NCBI GenBank assembly: GCA_050633525.1
Contig: JBOEGR010000013.1
Coordinates: 1-64,000 of the forward strand
Length of the DNA stretch: 64,000 nucleotides
Source of the DNA: CANLBN01 sp050633525
GTDB lineage: Bacteria; Pseudomonadota; Gammaproteobacteria; Pseudomonadales; Cellvibrionaceae
Direction of reading: 5' to 3'
Shown: piece after piece, positions 35,556 to 43,989 of the stretch
How positions within the stretch are numbered: the stretch's first letter is position 1
Layout: each line of letters starts with the position of its first letter
Position numbers and translations under genes: made by a program
Notes under the pieces: model-generated
What the model was told of the DNA's origin: nothing
Databases searched by the model: none
Seen by the model: the letters and a program-made list of their open reading frames with translations, nothing else

Positions 35556-36614
35556 ATGAAAAGATTATCTTGGTTAGATAGCAGTAGAGGATTAGCAATT
35601 TTACTGCTTATCGTTATTCACTACGTTGGCGCCTTAGAAACAAGGGAGTTCATTTCATATGACACGATGAATTTAATGAAGGCTGTATTACGTGTTGCAA
35701 CCCCTTTATTTATATTTATTTTCGGCTTTACTTTTTCTATTGTCTATTTAAATAAAATCCTACTTTCTAACTTATTTGAAATTTATAGAAACTTATGGTT
35801 TAAGCTTTTTTTAATTTTTATTGCTCGACAAACCATAGTATTTTCTAACTATCTGAAGGGTGAAATAGGCTTTGATCAGTTAATTGACGTGTTGCTCTAT
35901 AGAGAATTTTCGCAATCAGGTGAGATTCTTACTTTTTATTTTATTGCTATAATTTTTTCTCCTATCGCGCTCTATTGGATTCATAAAAAATCAAATATAA
36001 CGGGTTTTTTTACCGTTTGCCTTTTGTATTTTAGCAGTTATTTTGTAGGGTCAAATTTTGATGGCGCTAAAGACAATATGTTATTTAGGTTATTTTTTTA
36101 TGATGTCTATGCTTTTTTTCCTTTCTTTAGTTTAGTTTTATTTTCATTCCTATTGGGAAAAATTTATCAAAATCAGTTGAGCGATGCAGTAAGATTAAAA
36201 TATTTTTTATGCGTTTCAATTATCGCTCTAATGTCGGGGCTTTGTATTCTTTTTGATGTTGCCGATAACCCCATAGTTAACCTTGCTGAAGGGACTTTAA
36301 AATCCCCGCCACATGTTTCGTATATGCTGATTTATATCGGGGTCTCATTACTGATAGTCATTTCAGTAGCAATTCTGTCAAGAAAAAGACTATTGTTTTC
36401 AAATTTTTTTCTGGGTATTCTAAGCAGTATAGGTAAAAATTCTCTCCTTTTTTACGTGATACATTATTATTATTTTTTGCCAACTTTGATTTTGCCCTTT
36501 CTTTTTGATGTGGTGACCGCTTTTTATGAGTTGCTTGCCTTTTTGTTGATATTTGTTCTGTCGGTTATATTTGTTTGTTTTTTAGATGGTTTTAAAAAGA
36601 GCAAAGCCCAATAG
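35556..36614 (+). CDS. acyltransferase-like integral membrane protein
   Basis: A 352-residue, very hydrophobic protein with about ten membrane segments. The N-terminal RLSWLDSSRGLAILLLIVIHYVGA resembles the acyltransferase-3 / HGSNAT-type membrane acyltransferases (conserved Arg-Gly and His), and a C-terminal IGKNSLLFYVIHYYYF matches the last conserved block. Such enzymes acetylate or succinylate sugars and polymers at the membrane; the substrate here is unknown. The gene is visibly more AT-rich than the flanking housekeeping genes. It starts 73 bp after lipoprotein C, with GGTGG upstream of the ATG, so it may belong to the same transcript. Confidence 0.75.
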   Translation: MKRLSWLDSSRGLAILLLIVIHYVGALETREFISYDTMNLMKAVLRVATPLFIFIFGFTFSIVYLNKILLSNLFEIYRNLWFKLFLIFIARQTIVFSNYLKGEIGFDQLIDVLLYREFSQSGEILTFYFIAIIFSPIALYWIHKKSNITGFFTVCLLYFSSYFVGSNFDGAKDNMLFRLFFYDVYAFFPFFSLVLFSFLLGKIYQNQLSDAVRLKYFLCVSIIALMSGLCILFDVADNPIVNLAEGTLKSPPHVSYMLIYIGVSLLIVISVAILSRKRLLFSNFFLGILSSIGKNSLLFYVIHYYYFLPTLILPFLFDVVTAFYELLAFLLIFVLSVIFVCFLDGFKKSKAQ

Positions 36615-36648
36615 TTTTCTCACTTTTAATATAATATTTTGATTGAGA

Positions 36649-36657
36649 GGGGGGGGG
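36649..36657 (+). repeat. G9 homopolymer tract
   Basis: Nine consecutive G residues in an otherwise AT-rich 180-bp gap, about 137 bp upstream of the GT39-type gene. Homopolymeric G tracts of this length are prone to slipped-strand mispairing. Here it could vary promoter spacing rather than reading frame. The rest of the gap (36615-36794) shows no other feature. Confidence 0.85.
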
Positions 36658-36794
36658 TGAAGTTTTCAATATAGGTTCGATGAAGTTTAGAGGTGTCATC
36701 AGCGTTATTAAGAAGAGGTTGTTGAATCTATTATTTTTTGACGATAGGTATTTTAAGATAATAAGTATTTAAAAATTAGAAGGATATTTCTTAT

Positions 36795-38525
36795 ATGGAT
36801 ATTTCTTATAAAACAAATTTTATTGTGAATTTAGGCGAAAAAAAATTATTATTTTTCATATTTTTCTTTGCTTTAGTCGTTAGGTTTTTTGGTATTGATT
36901 ATGGTTACTTTAATCCCGATGAAAGAGTAAATTTTGCAGTAAAAGCCTTGTCTGGGCAGTTTGTTCCAGATCAACATTTTTACCCTCCATTATTAAATTA
37001 TATAACAGCTGTTTTTTTCGCAATGCTTTATGTTGCAGGAAGAGTTCTGGTTGCTTGGTATGATGTGGGCGATTTTAGAGCTCAGTACTTTTCAGACCCG
37101 ATACTATTTTATATGGTTGCAAGATTTGTTGTCTGTTTAATCTCGGCAGCTATAGCGCCTCTATTTTATTTGATTTCTCGCGAGTTAGGCTTGACGAAAA
37201 AATATTCTTTTGTGGTGGCCTTGTTTGGCATTTTTATTCCGGGAATGATTTTGCTATCTCATATATATAAAAGTGACGTTCCGTTGTCTGTTTGCGTTGT
37301 TTTTGTATTTTATTGTGCAATTAAAAAAATAAAATCACCAGATTCTAAAATTATAGACATATTTTTTGGATTATCGATTGCGTTGGCATTTTCATTTAAG
37401 CATTCGTATATATTTATTTTTTTACCATTTTCTATTTTTTTTATATTTATTTTTTTAAAAAATAATAAAAACATAGTATTAATATGTGATCGTTTTGTTT
37501 ATATCATTATATCGACAGTAATGTTTTGGCTTGTTTTTAATATGGGTATTGTTCTCGATTTTGAAAACTTTATTGATTATCAAAAAATACAAACGGTAAT
37601 GTCTGTTCGAGAAAATAAAAGTGTTTTTCAAGGGTTGTCGGCTTGGTGGGGTATTGTTGGTGATTTTTCATTTGGAATTAACTATGTAGTTACTTTATTG
37701 TTTTTATTATCAAGTTACATTTTATTCGGAGGTGTGTCTGGAAAATCTTTAAATGAATTGGTTTTTTCTTTCTGGCTTTCTTTGGTTGTAGGCTCTTTGA
37801 TTGTAATGTATTTGTCAGGTGAAAGGCAGCTATCGGGTTTATGGGTTCCTTATATGGTGCCAATGCAGTTGTTGGCAATAATATTTATATGCAGCTTAGC
37901 CCAAAAAAATACGCTTTCGGCACTATTAACTCCATTGATTGTATTAGTTTTCTTTATTTCTTTATATGGTAGCGTAAATGTTTCAAGGCAGGCAATGGCA
38001 AAACCTATTGTTATTAATATTGAAAAGTTTATAGTAGAAAATTTTCAAGATAATAAAACTAAAATATTAACTTTTTTTCCTTTAAATTTACCGCAAGATA
38101 AGTCTATGAAGGAATATATGATAAGTAGAGACGAAAAACTGTCTAAAAAATATTCCGTTCCTTTGCCAGTAAAGGCCATAGAGAATCGTGTGCCAAAAAA
38201 TAATTTTAGTTCTGTCCATTATTTAGATATGCCTATGCCTTTTTTTGGTTTAGAAAATTCCGATGATCATACTTTAAAAGAGGTAATGAAGGCTTATGCT
38301 TGGCCTATACAGAAAGAAGAATGGAAATTAAATTATTGGCTAAATAAAAATTTTGAATTATTTATTCTTCAAGATCACGAAAATGTTTTGCATGAGTCTA
38401 ATCTGAAAGTTTTAAATGAATTTCATCATGAAATAAAAAAGAGGTGTCAGTTACTTAAATATTATGAGCCTTCAAAGCCATTATATTATGAATTAAGCGC
38501 ATCTATATATCGATGTGTTATTTAA
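36795..38525 (+). CDS. GT39-type (ArnT/PMT-like) membrane glycosyltransferase
   Basis: A 576-residue protein with about eleven membrane segments in the first 400 residues and a soluble C-terminal part. The first outside loop carries FNPDERVNFAVK, the acidic pair typical of GT-C enzymes of the GT39/GT83 type that use polyprenyl-phosphate sugars. YPPLLNYITA just after it also fits. It probably adds a sugar to a surface lipid, glycan or protein outside the inner membrane. Very AT-rich with long T runs, unlike the neighbours. The ATG has AGAAGGA about 10 nt upstream. The last 13 bp overlap the T1SS-like fragment. Confidence 0.78.
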   Translation: MDISYKTNFIVNLGEKKLLFFIFFFALVVRFFGIDYGYFNPDERVNFAVKALSGQFVPDQHFYPPLLNYITAVFFAMLYVAGRVLVAWYDVGDFRAQYFSDPILFYMVARFVVCLISAAIAPLFYLISRELGLTKKYSFVVALFGIFIPGMILLSHIYKSDVPLSVCVVFVFYCAIKKIKSPDSKIIDIFFGLSIALAFSFKHSYIFIFLPFSIFFIFIFLKNNKNIVLICDRFVYIIISTVMFWLVFNMGIVLDFENFIDYQKIQTVMSVRENKSVFQGLSAWWGIVGDFSFGINYVVTLLFLLSSYILFGGVSGKSLNELVFSFWLSLVVGSLIVMYLSGERQLSGLWVPYMVPMQLLAIIFICSLAQKNTLSALLTPLIVLVFFISLYGSVNVSRQAMAKPIVINIEKFIVENFQDNKTKILTFFPLNLPQDKSMKEYMISRDEKLSKKYSVPLPVKAIENRVPKNNFSSVHYLDMPMPFFGLENSDDHTLKEVMKAYAWPIQKEEWKLNYWLNKNFELFILQDHENVLHESNLKVLNEFHHEIKKRCQLLKYYEPSKPLYYELSASIYRCVI

Positions 38526-38761
38526 ATCGCGTAAGACAAGCAGTTTCCCCTCTCATTACTAAGCATAATGATGGTAGTTATTTTGTTACTGCCCACGTTT
38601 CGGGGGCAAGTGATGCGGATGATATTATTGCTAAAGTCTTGATTCACGATTTACGTGAGCCATCGCCGCGTTCAATGCCTGCAGAAGAGTTAAGTGGCAT
38701 CTGGTCTGGTAAGGCTATTGCGCTAACACGCCGTCATCGTATTAATGAACGCTTACAGTAG
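38513..38761 (+). pseudogene. remnant of the N-terminal C39-like domain of an RTX-type type I secretion ABC transporter
   Basis: An 82-codon frame, no convincing ribosome site, beginning inside the end of the GT39 gene. From about 38528 the translation (PLITKHNDGSYFVTAHV ... VLIHDLREPSPRSMPAEELS ... GIWSGKAIALTRR) matches the pattern of the degenerate C39-peptidase-like domain at the N-terminus of HlyB/LapB-type transporters (LPALxxxxDGxxFIL ... LIFDLxxxxPRVLxxxEFExLYxGxIILI). It then stops where the membrane domain should begin; no membrane or ATPase domain follows. I read it as a fossil cut at its 5' end by the AT-rich segment. A short stand-alone gene is the alternative. Confidence 0.5.
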
Positions 38762-39002
38762 TTGTTTAATATTTGTTTTTGCTTGTCAGCATTTGATGCT
38801 CTCAAAAAGTCGATGATATAGGCCCGACGACGATAAGCTATATTGAATAGTTTGTCGTAGGACATGATCTAGTTTACTCAACCTTCAGTTTCATCTCCTA
38901 AGTGAATTATAGGGTATTCGCTCACTAGTTTTAGTGATGGTATAAAGTGAATGAGCGAGTACCATGATCCTATCAATAAATAAAATAACGGATAGGTCCA
39001 AT

Positions 39003-41144
39003 ATGCCAAAAGCTAATTATAAAAAAATGGTGCTCGATGCCAGACCGGATCGTCTCGACTTACGCGATCGTGAGTATCGGCCCCATCTCTCATCTTTACC
39101 CTCCCAATTTCCTCCCACAGAATATATCGATAACTTGCTACCTTGTTATAAAAAAAATGATTTAATTTTGAACCAGGGTCAAGAAGGCGCCTGTACAGGC
39201 TTTGGTTTGGCAGCAACGATCAATTATTTGATCTGGCGAGATCAAATTGATGGATATGATGACATTCACAAAATCGACCACTGTGATTTAAACGTTAAAG
39301 AAAAATTAGTCAGTGAAAGAATGCTTTATCATATGGCACGTGTTTACGACGAATGGGATGGCGAAGATTATTCAGGCTCAAGCTGTCGTGGCGCCATGAA
39401 AGGTTGGCATCGTCATGGTGTATGCAAGAAGTCATTATGGGAATACGATATCAGTGGAAAATTTTTACCCCCGAAAAATGATTCTTGGGCAGAGGATGCG
39501 CTGGCAACGCCCCTAGGTGCTTATTACCGCATTAATCATCAGTCGGTTGTGGATATGCAAGCCGCTATTGTTGAAGTAGGCGCCATTTATTGCTCGGCAG
39601 ATGTTCATGAAGGCTGGTGGCTATCAGAAACAAATTCTCTAAGTGTGATGAAACACAGTAATAAAATGATTGGTGGCCATGCTTTTTGTATTATCGGTTA
39701 CACTCAGGATGGTTTTATTGTACAAAACTCCTGGGGTGAAAAATGGGGCTGGAATGGTTTTGCTGTTGTTAGCTACTCAGATTGGGTGGCTAACGGTAGT
39801 GATGCTTGGATTGTTGCACGCGGAGTGCCGGTCAAAGAAGCCAATGCCCCACGCATGTTCGCCAATAATGCCTTGCAAGACGTCGCGAGCAATCGTAGCG
39901 ATCCTAAAAAAGCAGGAATCAATCAAGCACTAAAATACCCTTACCCCGATAAGTTTCCAGCCAAGCCTTGGACAGAAGATGAGGCTTATTCCCACGCTTT
40001 GGTCATCAGTAATAACGGCCGCCCTAAGCATACAGTTATTGCTATGGAGGACCCTGATGCATCAGCGGAGTATCTTTGTTATACCAAGCTAAGGGAGTGG
40101 TTAAAGACTTCCGATAAAAATAGAAAAATTGCCGTTTATGCGCACGGCGGATTAAATTCCGAAGAAGATTCAATTAATCGCGTTAGGGTAATGGCGCCGT
40201 ATTTCAAGGCCAACGATATCTACCCTTTATTTGTTGTTTGGAAAACGGGCCTAGGAGAAACGTTGAGTAACATTATCAGCGAGTCGAGCAGTAATATAGT
40301 TGAAGATGATCCGATTGAATCGTCTCGTGCAGAAGGATTTGGTGAATGGGTTTCAGATAAGACAGACCGTGCAATAGAAGCCATTGCGCGTGGCATTCAG
40401 GCGAAAGGTTTATGGTCTGAAATGAAAGAAAATGCAGTTTATGCTTGTGATAGAGCCGTCCCGGGTTTTGTACAAAATAGAGGCGGTAAAGCAGGTGCAA
40501 TGGTTATTTTAGCCAAGGCTCTAGAAAAACTGACCAAAGAGTTTCCGGATATCGAAATTCATATGGCCGGCCATTCCGCAGGTTCGATATTATTAGGCGC
40601 TTGGTTAGATGAATTGGCTAAAAGAAAACTGGTAGTGCAGACTGCTTCGTTGTTTGCTCCCGCCTGTACTATCGAGTTTGTCAATAAAACTTATTTGCCA
40701 GCAATAGAAAAAGGTGTGCTCGATAAGAAAAAATTGTTTATTCATAATATGGATGATGAGCGTGAAAAAGCCGACAATACAGGAAAATTTTATCGAAAAT
40801 CGCTGTTGTATCTCGTTAGTAGGGCTTTAGAAGATATACACAAAATGCCGATATTGGGCATGGCAGCTGCTTGGAATTCGAAAAATTGCGAAGAAAAAAT
40901 GTCGGGAGGTTTTCACAGCACGCAAAAAAACCAAATAGAAAAGTGGTGTGATTTCATCAAGTCTGGAAATAAACCTATATTGTATGGTCGTGAAAAAAAG
41001 CAAGTAAAAATTAATGTAAAGCCTGACTTTATTGATTTGTCACATGGCTCATTTGATAACGATATAGAGGTTATTGAATTTACCCTAAAGAAAATAAAAG
41101 GCTCCACTTTAAAAACAAAAGTGGTTAACTTATGTGGATACTAG
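39003..41144 (+). CDS. papain-like (C1) cysteine protease fused to an alpha/beta-hydrolase domain
   Basis: A 713-residue two-domain protein without a signal peptide. Residues about 15-280 are a C1 papain-like peptidase: NQGQEGACTGFGLA holds the catalytic Cys (about 64), GGHAFCIIGY the His (about 226) and QNSWGEKWGWNGF the Asn (about 242). Residues about 370-600 form an alpha/beta-hydrolase: KIAVYAHGGLNSEEDS (oxyanion loop) and the nucleophile elbow AGHSAGS (Ser about 525). I chose the ATG at 39003 because GATAGG lies 6 nt upstream; an ATG at 38964 would add 13 residues. A patatin-like lipoprotein follows 152 bp later. Substrates are unknown. Confidence 0.85.
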   Translation: MPKANYKKMVLDARPDRLDLRDREYRPHLSSLPSQFPPTEYIDNLLPCYKKNDLILNQGQEGACTGFGLAATINYLIWRDQIDGYDDIHKIDHCDLNVKEKLVSERMLYHMARVYDEWDGEDYSGSSCRGAMKGWHRHGVCKKSLWEYDISGKFLPPKNDSWAEDALATPLGAYYRINHQSVVDMQAAIVEVGAIYCSADVHEGWWLSETNSLSVMKHSNKMIGGHAFCIIGYTQDGFIVQNSWGEKWGWNGFAVVSYSDWVANGSDAWIVARGVPVKEANAPRMFANNALQDVASNRSDPKKAGINQALKYPYPDKFPAKPWTEDEAYSHALVISNNGRPKHTVIAMEDPDASAEYLCYTKLREWLKTSDKNRKIAVYAHGGLNSEEDSINRVRVMAPYFKANDIYPLFVVWKTGLGETLSNIISESSSNIVEDDPIESSRAEGFGEWVSDKTDRAIEAIARGIQAKGLWSEMKENAVYACDRAVPGFVQNRGGKAGAMVILAKALEKLTKEFPDIEIHMAGHSAGSILLGAWLDELAKRKLVVQTASLFAPACTIEFVNKTYLPAIEKGVLDKKKLFIHNMDDEREKADNTGKFYRKSLLYLVSRALEDIHKMPILGMAAAWNSKNCEEKMSGGFHSTQKNQIEKWCDFIKSGNKPILYGREKKQVKINVKPDFIDLSHGSFDNDIEVIEFTLKKIKGSTLKTKVVNLCGY

Positions 41145-41296
41145 AGGCAATCGTATTGGTATTAATCAACACCTACTGATAAAAAATAAAATTTGGCGTG
41201 TATTGTTATAGACAGCATTGTTTTTATGCTTAATATGGCGTTTGAATGAGAGTTGTTTAAAGCAATGTTGATAATAAAAATAATGAGGTATTTCAA

Positions 41297-42532
41297 ATGA
41301 TAAATGCTAAAAAGTATTTTATTGCTGGTATCGCTTTTTTTGCCTTTGGTTGTTCTCTTGTCAAAGAAAGTAATCTAGTTGAAACAACACATTCTTCCAA
41401 AAAAGTAGTGGTGTTAGCCATTGATGGCGGAGGGATCAAAGGTATCATTCCCGCTATATTTTTACAAAGCATCGAAGCTTCGCTAGGAAAACCTTCTTAC
41501 CAATTATTTGATGTGATTGGCGGAACATCAACAGGGGGTATTATTTCATCTGCACTCACTAGCCTAAAGCCAAAAAAGCCTACCCCTTATAGCGCTAATG
41601 ATATTGTAAACGTATATAAAAACCAGGGTGATAACATTTTTGTAGCACAAAATTGTAAAATCGAATTTTGTGCTATCTACTACGCCGATAATAAAAAGGG
41701 GGGTGGTGTTGAACCTTATTTACAGAAGATGCTAGGTATCTCTACATCACTCTCGGATAGTTATCAATCCATTCGTCGTTTGCCTAATGCACGTGTAAGC
41801 CAAATGTTCACCACTAGCTACATTGTTAATAGTCACGGTAAGGTAGTGAATTCACCGATCCTTGGTAAAGATTATGGCCCTTATCTTTTCAATTGGCAGG
41901 ACGCAATAAAAACGCCGAATACCCATAACTATTATATTTGGGAAGCGGCTAGAGCTACCAGTGCCGCGCCGACTTATTTTCCTATTGCTCATGCGGGCGG
42001 CGGCGCAGGGAGCCGATCGCTTATGCCAGAGAAATGGGTAATTGATGGCGGCACAATGTCTAACGATCCGGCCGTTTGGGGTGTAACAGAGGCATTGAGA
42101 ACAGGCATTGCAACTAAATTAGAGGATATTGTTGTTATCTCGCTAGGGACGGGAGTTTACCCTGGCGCTGCTGGTGTTGGCGTTCACAACAATGCGGTAG
42201 GCAACAACCCGTATGATGGTAATTGGAGTACGACGCCTTGGATGGTAGAAAAATTATATGATCTGGAAGGTGCTGCTCATTCGAGAGGCGTTTTGATGAG
42301 TATTGTGCTGGATGCAGTGCAACTGGTATCGAATAGTCAGTTAGTTGCCATGCAGAGTGCCGGACTCCAGTATTATCGTCTAGAGCCGGCTTTGACCTTA
42401 GCTCAAAGCCAAATGGACAATATCTCTAATGCTAATATTCAATCCCTAATGAGCACTGCCGAAAATTATTTACAATCAAAGCAAGGCGCGGAGATATTGA
42501 AAAACATTATTAGTGAGCTCAAAAAGCAATAA
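41297..42532 (+). CDS. patatin-like phospholipase lipoprotein
   Basis: A 411-residue predicted lipoprotein: signal peptide with lipobox AFGCS, then a patatin domain from about residue 38. The oxyanion loop DGGGIKG, the nucleophile elbow GTSTGG (Ser) and the catalytic Asp in VIDGGTMSNDP form the Ser-Asp dyad typical of patatin phospholipases/acyl hydrolases. The predicted location is the periplasmic side of the inner or outer membrane. A TGAGGT ribosome site precedes the ATG. It follows the protease/hydrolase gene in the same direction; separate promoters are possible given the 152-bp gap. It converges on argA. Confidence 0.88.
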   Translation: MINAKKYFIAGIAFFAFGCSLVKESNLVETTHSSKKVVVLAIDGGGIKGIIPAIFLQSIEASLGKPSYQLFDVIGGTSTGGIISSALTSLKPKKPTPYSANDIVNVYKNQGDNIFVAQNCKIEFCAIYYADNKKGGGVEPYLQKMLGISTSLSDSYQSIRRLPNARVSQMFTTSYIVNSHGKVVNSPILGKDYGPYLFNWQDAIKTPNTHNYYIWEAARATSAAPTYFPIAHAGGGAGSRSLMPEKWVIDGGTMSNDPAVWGVTEALRTGIATKLEDIVVISLGTGVYPGAAGVGVHNNAVGNNPYDGNWSTTPWMVEKLYDLEGAAHSRGVLMSIVLDAVQLVSNSQLVAMQSAGLQYYRLEPALTLAQSQMDNISNANIQSLMSTAENYLQSKQGAEILKNIISELKKQ

Positions 42533-42550
42533 TCAACTCACGATTAAAAA

Positions 42551-43858
42551 TTAAAGCGCTTTCACAAAAATCTTTGAATTGCGTTGGCAGTTGTACAGTT
42601 TTGCTCTCTCTTGGGGTAAAATTTCTAGAGAAGAAGAGGTAAAACCTTGCTCTAAAAACCAGTGTTCGGTCTGCGTTGTGAGCACAAACAATTGCTTCAT
42701 TTTTATTTTAGAAGCTTGTTTTTCTATATGTGCTAACAGTTTTGCGGCTCTGCCATTGCCTCTATATTCTGGGTGAGTCGCCATACAAGCAAGTTCACCA
42801 GAATTATCTTGGATAAAAGGATAGAGCGCAGCACAGGTTACTATGGTGCCATCAATTTCCATTACGGTAAAATGTTCTATTTCTTGTTCTAAACGTTCAC
42901 GTGATCGTTTAACAAGGACGCCTTCGGCTTCTAAGGGTTCGATGAGATTTAAAATACCACCAACATCATCGATGCGTGCTCGTCTTATCAGTTCATAGCT
43001 GTCGCGATGTACCATTGTGCCAAAGCCATCGCGGGTAAATAATTCTTTGATTAAGCCGCCATCTTCTTTGTAGCTAATAATTTGCGCTCTATTCACGCCT
43101 CTATCGCATGCGCTATAACACGCTTTAAGTGAAAAGTGGCTATCACTGGTTTCTTTTCTGAGTAATAACTTTTCACATTGCAATAAAGTCAGTTGTCTTT
43201 GTAGTTCGCCATCGTCGTCTATAACGCCATTGGCTTTTGTAAAGGCAATTAATTTATCTGCTTCTAATGCAACAGCGATCTCGGTCGCCACTTCAGTATA
43301 GGTAAGATTAAATGTTTCCCCTGTGACGGAATATCCAATAGGCGAAACCAAGACAATCGAGCCATTGAAAGACATTTCATCTAAACCATAGGCATCAATT
43401 TTTCGAACTTTACCGGTGTACTGCAAGTCGACTCCATCGACAACGCCGCAAGGCATAGCGGTAACAACGTTGCCGCTACGAACTTGGATATCTGCATTGT
43501 GCATTGGCGAGTTCGGTAAGCCGGTCGATAGTGCTGCTTCGATAGAAAAGCGCGTAGTGCCAACGGCATCAATAAAGCAGGCCAAAGTGTCTTTGTCGGT
43601 CACGCGTTTGCCGTGATGAATCTGGGATTCTATGTTTTTGTCAGCAAGTTGCTGTTCTATTTGTTGGCGAGCACCGTGTACCAGAATAATACGTACACCC
43701 AAGTGGTTTAAGAGGGTGATGTCATGAATGATGTTGGCGAAGTTGCTGTGACTTACCGCTGCGCCAGGCAGCATTATCACAAAGGTCTTATTGCGATAAG
43801 ACTTGATATAAGGTGATGTTTGCCTAAAAGAAGAGACGTGATCAGTTTTTGTGTTCAT
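42551..43858 (-). CDS. argA: N-acetylglutamate synthase
   Basis: First committed step of arginine synthesis (acetyl-CoA + glutamate). The 435-residue protein has an amino-acid-kinase-like domain (about residues 20-290: VIMLPGAAVSHSNFANII, LGVRIILVHGARQQIEQQL) and a C-terminal GNAT acetyltransferase domain (about 295-435: LACMATHPEYRGNGRAAKLL). This is the classical gammaproteobacterial ArgA layout. The ATG at 43856-43858 (MNTKTDHV) gives the family length. An upstream in-frame ATG would start inside the terminator of the next gene and is rejected. argE lies 5 kb away. Confidence 0.95.
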   Translation of the reverse strand: MNTKTDHVSSFRQTSPYIKSYRNKTFVIMLPGAAVSHSNFANIIHDITLLNHLGVRIILVHGARQQIEQQLADKNIESQIHHGKRVTDKDTLACFIDAVGTTRFSIEAALSTGLPNSPMHNADIQVRSGNVVTAMPCGVVDGVDLQYTGKVRKIDAYGLDEMSFNGSIVLVSPIGYSVTGETFNLTYTEVATEIAVALEADKLIAFTKANGVIDDDGELQRQLTLLQCEKLLLRKETSDSHFSLKACYSACDRGVNRAQIISYKEDGGLIKELFTRDGFGTMVHRDSYELIRRARIDDVGGILNLIEPLEAEGVLVKRSRERLEQEIEHFTVMEIDGTIVTCAALYPFIQDNSGELACMATHPEYRGNGRAAKLLAHIEKQASKIKMKQLFVLTTQTEHWFLEQGFTSSSLEILPQERAKLYNCQRNSKIFVKAL

Positions 43859-43936
43859 GGTGCTTTGGGTACGCTGCTTGAGTAAGATGGTCAAACAGGG
43901 ATTAAACCATAGTCTGAGGGTCAGCGCATCTGTCAT

Positions 43937-43963
43937 AAAAAACGCCCACAGATGTGGGCGTTT
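43937..43963 (-). terminator. rho-independent terminator of the PG-binding lipoprotein gene
   Basis: On the minus strand a GC-rich stem (AAACGCCCACA / TGTGGGCGTTT at 43940-43963) is followed by a run of six T (43937-43942 on the plus strand). It lies 26 bp after the lipoprotein stop and upstream of argA, so argA needs its own promoter. Confidence 0.85.
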
Positions 43964-43989
43964 AAGGTCATGTTAGCGTCTAACTAAGC

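Noticed and set aside
43859..43936. N-terminal extension of ArgA by 26 residues
   Set aside because: It would begin inside the terminator stem of the upstream gene and exceeds the family length; ATG at 43858 fits.
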